Assembly: GCA_003566475.1 (NCBI GenBank)
Contig: PXDE01000378.1
Location: forward strand, 1-16,959
Direction: 5' to 3'
Source: PVC group bacterium
Lineage (GTDB): Bacteria > Verrucomicrobiota > Kiritimatiellia > SS1-B-03-39 > PXDE01
Length of the DNA stretch: 16,959 bases
Under the pieces are notes generated by a model. The model did not search any database. It was not told the DNA's origin and saw only the letters and a program-made list of their open reading frames with translations. Positions within the stretch are counted from its first letter, which is position 1, and the number at the start of each line of letters is the position of its first letter. A program made the position numbers and the translations under genes. This document shows positions 13,998 to 16,959 of this stretch, one piece after another.

Positions 13998-14091
13998 GTG
14001 TTCCCGGGGGCATTGAAGTCCGGACGACGATAGCGGATGCCCGCCCGTGTGCCCAGCATATTCCGACAAATCCGGGTGGAAAATGGCGGGG

Positions 14092-15384
14092 CTACTTCAG
14101 GAACAGCTCCACCACCGGCACCACCTCGTCGGGTCGGACCTGGGGCAGGGTCAGGGCGAGCGCATTCTCCCCCGCCCCATCGGGGCCGCCGTACCCGGCC
14201 TGCCAGGCTTCGATGCCCTTCATGGCCACCTCGCTGGCGTCGTGCAGGAGCTGCGCGTATTCGACCTGGCCGGCCAGGCCGGGCAGGTAGACATGCTTGT
14301 AGGGCCAGGCGAACAGGTGCAGGTAGAGGCGCTTCGTCTCCGGATTCCAGGTGTAGCGGCCGTCGGCCGGCGCGGGAAACGGGGCCTGCGTGCACCCGTA
14401 GATGCTGCGGCTGTGCCGCCGCATCCAGGCCCCGATGCCCTGCAGGCGGTCCAGCGCCCGGGCGTCGAACTCGCCCCGCCCGGTCGGCCCCACGTTGAGC
14501 AGAAGGTTCCCGCCCTTGCTCACGCAGTCGATCAGGGTCTGCACCAGGTTCTCCGTGCTGCGCCAGGTCGCCTCGTCGCGGTGGTAGCCCCAGGAACCCG
14601 AGAGGGTCTGGCAGGCCTCCCACACCACCGGCTTGCCATCGATATGCACCCAGCCCCGGGGCTGGAACTGCTCGGGGGTCTTCACGTCCCAGGCGTCGGG
14701 GAGGTCCAGGCGGTCGTTGAGGATAATGCCCGGCCGCAGCTCGCGGATCATCTGGATCAGGGCCTCGCTCTTCCATGCCTCCCGGCCCTTGCCCTCCTCG
14801 CCGCGCCCGGCGAAGGAGAAATCGAACCACAGCACGTCCGGCTCGTACTGGGTGAGCAGCTCGCGGACCTGACCGTGCAGGTACTCCGCATACGTGGCCT
14901 GGTCGCGGGTCTCGTTCATCTTCGCCCGGTCCGGCGACTCGCGGTAGGGGCCGATGAACGGATCGATCCGGTACTGGGGGTGATGCCAGTCGATCAGGCT
15001 GTGGTAGAACCCGGTGCGCAGACCCTCCGCGGAAAAGGCGTCCACCATGGGCCGGAGCAGATCCCGTCCGGCCGGGGTGTTGGGGGCCTTGTAGTCGGTG
15101 AGGGCGCTGTCCCAGAGGCAGAAACCCTCATGGTGCTTGGTGGTCACCACGAAATACTTCATCCCCGCCCCGGCCGCCGCCTCGGCCCACAGGGTGGGGT
15201 CGTAGAGGTCGGGATCGAAGTGGTCGAAGTACGTGCGGCGGTACGCCTCGGAAGGGATGGACTCCCGATGCTGCAGCCATTCGTGACGGGCTCCGAGCGC
15301 ATAGAGCCCCCAGTGAATGAACAGGCCGAACCGGTCGCGGACGAACCAGGATGTATCTCCGGTGGTGGGGGCGGGGGTCAGCAT
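14092..15384 (-). CDS. GH29 alpha-L-fucosidase, probably cytoplasmic
   Basis: 430 residues, the catalytic (beta/alpha)8 domain plus a short beta-sandwich tail of glycoside hydrolase family 29, which releases alpha-linked L-fucose with retention of configuration. Landmarks: RFGLFIHWGLYAL (18-30), MKYFVVTTKHHEGFCLWDS (75-93), the nucleophile region EPDVLWFDFSF with Asp188, WEACQTLSGSWGY (255-267) whose Glu256 is a candidate acid/base, and NLLLNVGPTGRGEF (293-306). AAGGAG lies 9 bases before the ATG. The protein begins MLTPAPTTGDTSWFVRDRFG, without a signal peptide, so it should act in the cytosol on imported fuco-oligosaccharides or glycosides. That is unusual among GH29 enzymes of polysaccharide degraders, which are mostly exported. 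It is separated by 94 bases from the acyl-CoA operon downstream on the same strand, so co-transcription is possible but not shown. The family is certain; linkage preference is unknown. Confidence 0.95.
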   Translation of the reverse strand: MLTPAPTTGDTSWFVRDRFGLFIHWGLYALGARHEWLQHRESIPSEAYRRTYFDHFDPDLYDPTLWAEAAAGAGMKYFVVTTKHHEGFCLWDSALTDYKAPNTPAGRDLLRPMVDAFSAEGLRTGFYHSLIDWHHPQYRIDPFIGPYRESPDRAKMNETRDQATYAEYLHGQVRELLTQYEPDVLWFDFSFAGRGEEGKGREAWKSEALIQMIRELRPGIILNDRLDLPDAWDVKTPEQFQPRGWVHIDGKPVVWEACQTLSGSWGYHRDEATWRSTENLVQTLIDCVSKGGNLLLNVGPTGRGEFDARALDRLQGIGAWMRRHSRSIYGCTQAPFPAPADGRYTWNPETKRLYLHLFAWPYKHVYLPGLAGQVEYAQLLHDASEVAMKGIEAWQAGYGGPDGAGENALALTLPQVRPDEVVPVVELFLK

Positions 15385-15393
15385 GGGACGCGT

Positions 15394-15399
15394 CTCCTT
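15394..15399 (-). promoter_or_regulatory. Ribosome binding site of the fucosidase
   Basis: AAGGAG on the minus strand, 9 bases before the ATG at 15384. It fixes the start and confirms that no upstream signal-peptide region is being missed. Confidence 0.7.
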
Positions 15400-15465
15400 C
15401 GTGGGGTGGGGTTCCGGCGATGTGAACCTGGAAGGCGCGACGGATGCAATCGTAAAGGGATGGGT

Positions 15466-15557
15466 GGGGTTCCGTCCGCCAGCCCAGGGTTGCGGCGTCA
15501 GCCGCTACCCTGGGTACCGGCACCCCCCCATGTCCTACCCCAACGGGGTTGCGTCCG
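15466..15557 (+). repeat. Composite palindromic repeat family U, unit 2 (downstream of transposase)
   Basis: Order: GGGGTTCCGTCCGCC, then a hairpin from AGCCCAGGGTTGCGGC to GCCGCTACCCTGGG (15481-15514), a short spacer, then TACCCCAACGGGGTTGCGTCC (15537-15557, with ACCCC/GGGGT stem). Its first 49 bases match 16227-16275 with two mismatches. GTCCTACCCC through GCGTC (15532-15555) is identical to 16291-16314. Its last 20 bases are a perfect inverted copy of 16044-16063. Confidence 0.88.
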
Positions 15558-16063
15558 GGCGGTCCAACGCGATGGCCTCAATCCCAGACGTATCGTTCGT
15601 CCCACTCGATTCCGTGCTTCCGCAAGAACCCCCGGTATTCCTCCTGGAATGTCCGCACCCGATGGTGTTCCTTCTGGTTCTCGAAATACGATCTCACCGC
15701 CTCCACGTTGGAGGCGCTCACCGTGAACGCTCCGTATCCGGCCTGCCAGGCGAATGCCACCAGATCACCGCCCCTCGTCTTCGCCCATTGGCTCGACGTC
15801 CGTTTCAGCTCCTTCACCCAATCGGCAACCGTAATGGTTCGGGCGAAGCGGCAAAGGAGATGCACATGGTCCTCCGTTCCGCCCACGATCACGGGTGTGC
15901 AGTCCAGACGACCGGACACCCCGCCCAGATACGCGTGCATCTCCGTTCGGAACCCCTCCTCGCGGAGGAACGGCTGGCGATCCTTGGTCGACCACACCAG
16001 ATGGATATGCAGGGAAGACAAGGACTGAGGAATGGGATGGGCCGGACGCAACCCCGTTGGGGT
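15538..16063 (-). mobile_element. IS200/RAYT-type element bounded by 20-bp inverted palindromic repeats
   Basis: The transposase gene lies between ACCCCAACGGGGTTGCGTCC (15538-15557) and its exact reverse complement (16044-16063), giving a unit of about 526 bp. Classical IS200/IS605 elements have subterminal hairpins rather than terminal inverted repeats. Paired inverted repeats around a single-copy gene are what REP-associated tyrosine transposases (RAYTs) show. No target duplication is expected for this transposition chemistry, so exact ends cannot be fixed from one locus. Confidence 0.7.
15578..16051 (-). CDS. IS200/RAYT-like tyrosine (HUH, Y1) transposase
   Basis: 157 residues, the size of the single-strand DNA transposases of the IS200/IS605 and RAYT group. 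All catalytic parts are present: the HUH pair His62 and His64 in TEDHVHLL (59-66), and Tyr122 with Gln126 in VRSYFENQKEHH (119-130), the tyrosine attacking DNA. The WQAGYGAFTVS (102-112) and GIEWDERYVWD end (147-157) are typical of a subgroup common in Planctomycetota, Verrucomicrobiota and relatives. No frameshift or stop interrupts it, so it may be active or under selection. The chosen start is a TTG at 16051. Family members usually begin near the PQSL segment, so an ATT seven codons in is an alternative. Either way the initiation region overlaps the GGACGCAACCCC...GGGGTT palindrome, which might limit expression. There is no TnpB gene and no passenger gene. Confidence 0.92.
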   Translation of the reverse strand: MRPAHPIPQSLSSLHIHLVWSTKDRQPFLREEGFRTEMHAYLGGVSGRLDCTPVIVGGTEDHVHLLCRFARTITVADWVKELKRTSSQWAKTRGGDLVAFAWQAGYGAFTVSASNVEAVRSYFENQKEHHRVRTFQEEYRGFLRKHGIEWDERYVWD

Positions 16064-16143
16064 TGGGTGGATGTTGACTGACCGTACCCAGGGTAGCGCC
16101 TCCGGCGCAACCCTGGGCTATGGCTACGCAACCCCTTCGGGGT
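16044..16143 (-). repeat. Composite palindromic repeat family U, unit 3 (reverse orientation, transposase 5' side)
   Basis: Order: GGACGCAACCCC-GTT-GGGGTTGGG (16044-16067), a hairpin from ACCCAGGGTAGCGCC through GGCGCAACCCTGGGCT (16086-16119), then GCAACCCCTTCGGGGT (16128-16143). It overlaps the transposase start codon. The apical stem reads CGCC-TCC-GGCG where the other units have CGGC and GCCG, a paired change that keeps the stem. Confidence 0.85.
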
Positions 16144-16216
16144 AATCTAGCCCCGCCCCGAACCCCAACGGGCTTCCGTCCGCCACTCCCGTGTCTGCGC
16201 GGTGGATTCACCCGAT

Positions 16217-16314
16217 GAACCCCAACGGGGTTCCATCCGCCAGCCCAGGGTTGCGGCGTGAGCCGCTACCCTGGGGGGCGGCGCCCCCACGTCCTACCCC
16301 AACGGGGTTGCGTC
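16217..16314 (+). repeat. Composite palindromic repeat family U, unit 4
   Basis: Order: GAACCCCAACGGGGTTCC, CCGCC, a hairpin from AGCCCAGGGTTGCGGC to GCCGCTACCCTGGG (16242-16275), a GGGGGCGGCGCCCCC palindrome, and TACCCCAACGGGGTTGCGTC (16295-16314). It is a near-exact direct repeat of unit 2 about 760 bases away. A partial extra arm (GAACCCCAACGGG at about 16160-16172) sits between units 3 and 4. Confidence 0.88.
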
Positions 16315-16486
16315 AAAATCACCCACCGTGCCCGAACCCGCGCCTCGCTAGCAGCCAGACCTTGGACGGTCTCGTCCAGGGGGTGGACGGCCAGGGGACG
16401 GCCCTGCGCCACCGCCAGCTTTCGGCGGGGATCCGCCTATGGACGCACCATAACCATGGCCCCACTTCCCATCCTCCCTCATTCGC
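16315..16486. other. Short gene-free spacer
   Basis: About 170 bases between the repeat cluster and the end of the FG-GAP-like gene. Apart from scattered GGACGG/CCGTCC-type motifs nothing is recognised. No terminator with a T-run is evident for the minus-strand gene ending at 16487. Confidence 0.4.
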
Positions 16487-16959
16487 TCACCGCGGCGGGA
16501 TGTCCTCCGGCTCGGCCCCGGCCACCAGGGGGATGCGGACCCAGCGGTCGTCGTAGGGCTGCCGTTCGAGATCGCCCACGAAGTGGTGCAGGCCCTGTGC
16601 ATCGGGCCCTTCGATGAATCCCGGGCTGCCTGTCGCCTGGAGGATCTGAACCGCCACGCCATCCACCAGCTCGAACACTCCGAAGGTGTCGGTGTTCCCC
16701 CCCTCGTGACGGACCATGACCAGATTGGGCCGTCCGTTGCCGTTGAGGTCGCCGCCGCCGGAGTGGAACTGCCAGCCATAGAGCCCCATGTCGGCCTCGT
16801 GGGGATCGAACCATACCGGCCCGGGGTGGAGGCGGGACTGGACCAGGCCGGAGGACCGGTCCCGCGAGCGGACCAACGTGAAGGGCCCCCGGCGCATCCA
16901 ACGCACCGGTGGCGGCCCCAGCCATCGGTCCAAAGCCGCCAGGGGCAGGCGACGTTCCC
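16487..16959 (-). CDS. FG-GAP/VCBS-like repeat protein, C-terminal part, 5' end outside window
   Basis: About 157 residues of the C-terminal end of a larger protein; the frame is open to the edge of the window. The GGGDLNGNGRPNLVMVRHEGG stretch resembles the calcium-binding loop (D-x-N-x-N/D-G-x-x-D) of FG-GAP/VCBS beta-propeller blades, here with Asn where the last Asp is common. Upstream is FDPHEADMGLYGWQFHSG, and the next segment (FGVFELVDGVAVQIL) fits one blade's strands. Such proteins are usually exported or surface-exposed. With only the end visible, neither signal peptide nor domain count can be judged. Reading frame and stop are clear, the fold is moderately supported, and the function is unknown. 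Confidence 0.6.
   Translation of the reverse strand, partial: ERRLPLAALDRWLGPPPVRWMRRGPFTLVRSRDRSSGLVQSRLHPGPVWFDPHEADMGLYGWQFHSGGGDLNGNGRPNLVMVRHEGGNTDTFGVFELVDGVAVQILQATGSPGFIEGPDAQGLHHFVGDLERQPYDDRWVRIPLVAGAEPEDIPPR

Noticed and set aside
11895..14033. 712-residue plus-strand open frame opposite the acyl-CoA synthetase
   Set aside because: It is antisense to a fully recognisable enzyme, is rich in His/Gly/Arg/Pro as expected of a shadow frame in GC-rich DNA, and has no family features.
13998..14069. N-terminal extension of the acyl-CoA synthetase to 14069
   Set aside because: The added 24 residues do not resemble the family, whose CoA-binding domain normally begins close to the chosen ATG.
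13998..14091. Promoter (sigma-70 or sigma-54) between the fucosidase and the acyl-CoA operon
   Set aside because: Only loose matches such as TTGTCG and CTGGGCAC...GGGC are present, with wrong spacing or missing consensus bases, which is not enough to call a site.
16348..16779. 143-residue minus-strand frame overlapping the FG-GAP-like gene
   Set aside because: It is an out-of-frame shadow. The frame ending at 16487 carries the recognisable GDLNGNG loop and is open to the window edge.

Overview
This is a GC-rich bacterial chromosomal segment, about two thirds G+C by eye. Genes are packed into short operons, and the spacers between operons are unusually long and full of palindromic and tandem repeats. 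The phylum cannot be fixed from the window. The combination of an ADP-forming acyl-CoA synthetase, a CoA-transferase/GNAT fusion, a GH29 fucosidase, an FG-GAP-type protein and IS200-like/REP-type repeats is reminiscent of PVC-group (Planctomycetota, Verrucomicrobiota, Kiritimatiellota), Acidobacteriota or similar environmental lineages. That placement is an inference of low confidence.

Layout. (1) 2-2301, plus strand: a nucleoside-salvage operon with the 3' end of pyrimidine-nucleoside phosphorylase, purine-nucleoside phosphorylase, cytidine deaminase and a winged-helix protein with a degenerate nucleotidyltransferase-like half. The first three genes are joined by 4-bp ATGA overlaps. (2) 2302-5382: a repeat-rich stretch containing only a small two-helix membrane protein and a DUF299 PEP synthase/PPDK regulatory kinase-phosphorylase, both on the minus strand. 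(3) 5383-7922, minus strand: a two-component pair made of a large soluble histidine kinase (receiver-like domain, cyclic-nucleotide-binding domain, kinase core) followed by a single-domain response regulator. (4) 7923-8576: a second repeat-rich spacer. (5) 8577-13997, minus strand: a three-gene carboxylate/acyl-CoA operon in the order ADP-forming acyl-CoA synthetase, acetyl-CoA hydrolase/transferase-GNAT fusion, DASS (SLC13-type) carboxylate symporter, with overlapping reading frames. (6) 14092-15384, minus strand: a cytoplasmic-looking GH29 alpha-L-fucosidase. (7) 15466-16314: an IS200/RAYT-type tyrosine transposase embedded in composite palindromic repeats. (8) 16487 to the end, minus strand: the 3' part of an FG-GAP/VCBS-like protein.

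How the genes fit together. Region 1 salvages nucleosides and may feed pentose phosphates to central metabolism. Region 5 looks built to import dicarboxylates or similar acids and interconvert acids, acyl-CoAs and ATP, with a built-in acetyltransferase as a possible control. The DUF299 protein regulates the PEP-pyruvate node. None of the genes is obviously defence-related.

The most unusual content is in the spacers. At least three sequence-distinct families of composite palindromes share one architecture: short palindrome, longer hairpin, short palindrome. One family occurs four times, flanks the transposase gene as perfect 20-bp inverted repeats, and shows a compensatory stem change. This points to a RAYT/REP-like system in which the transposase start codon lies inside the repeat.
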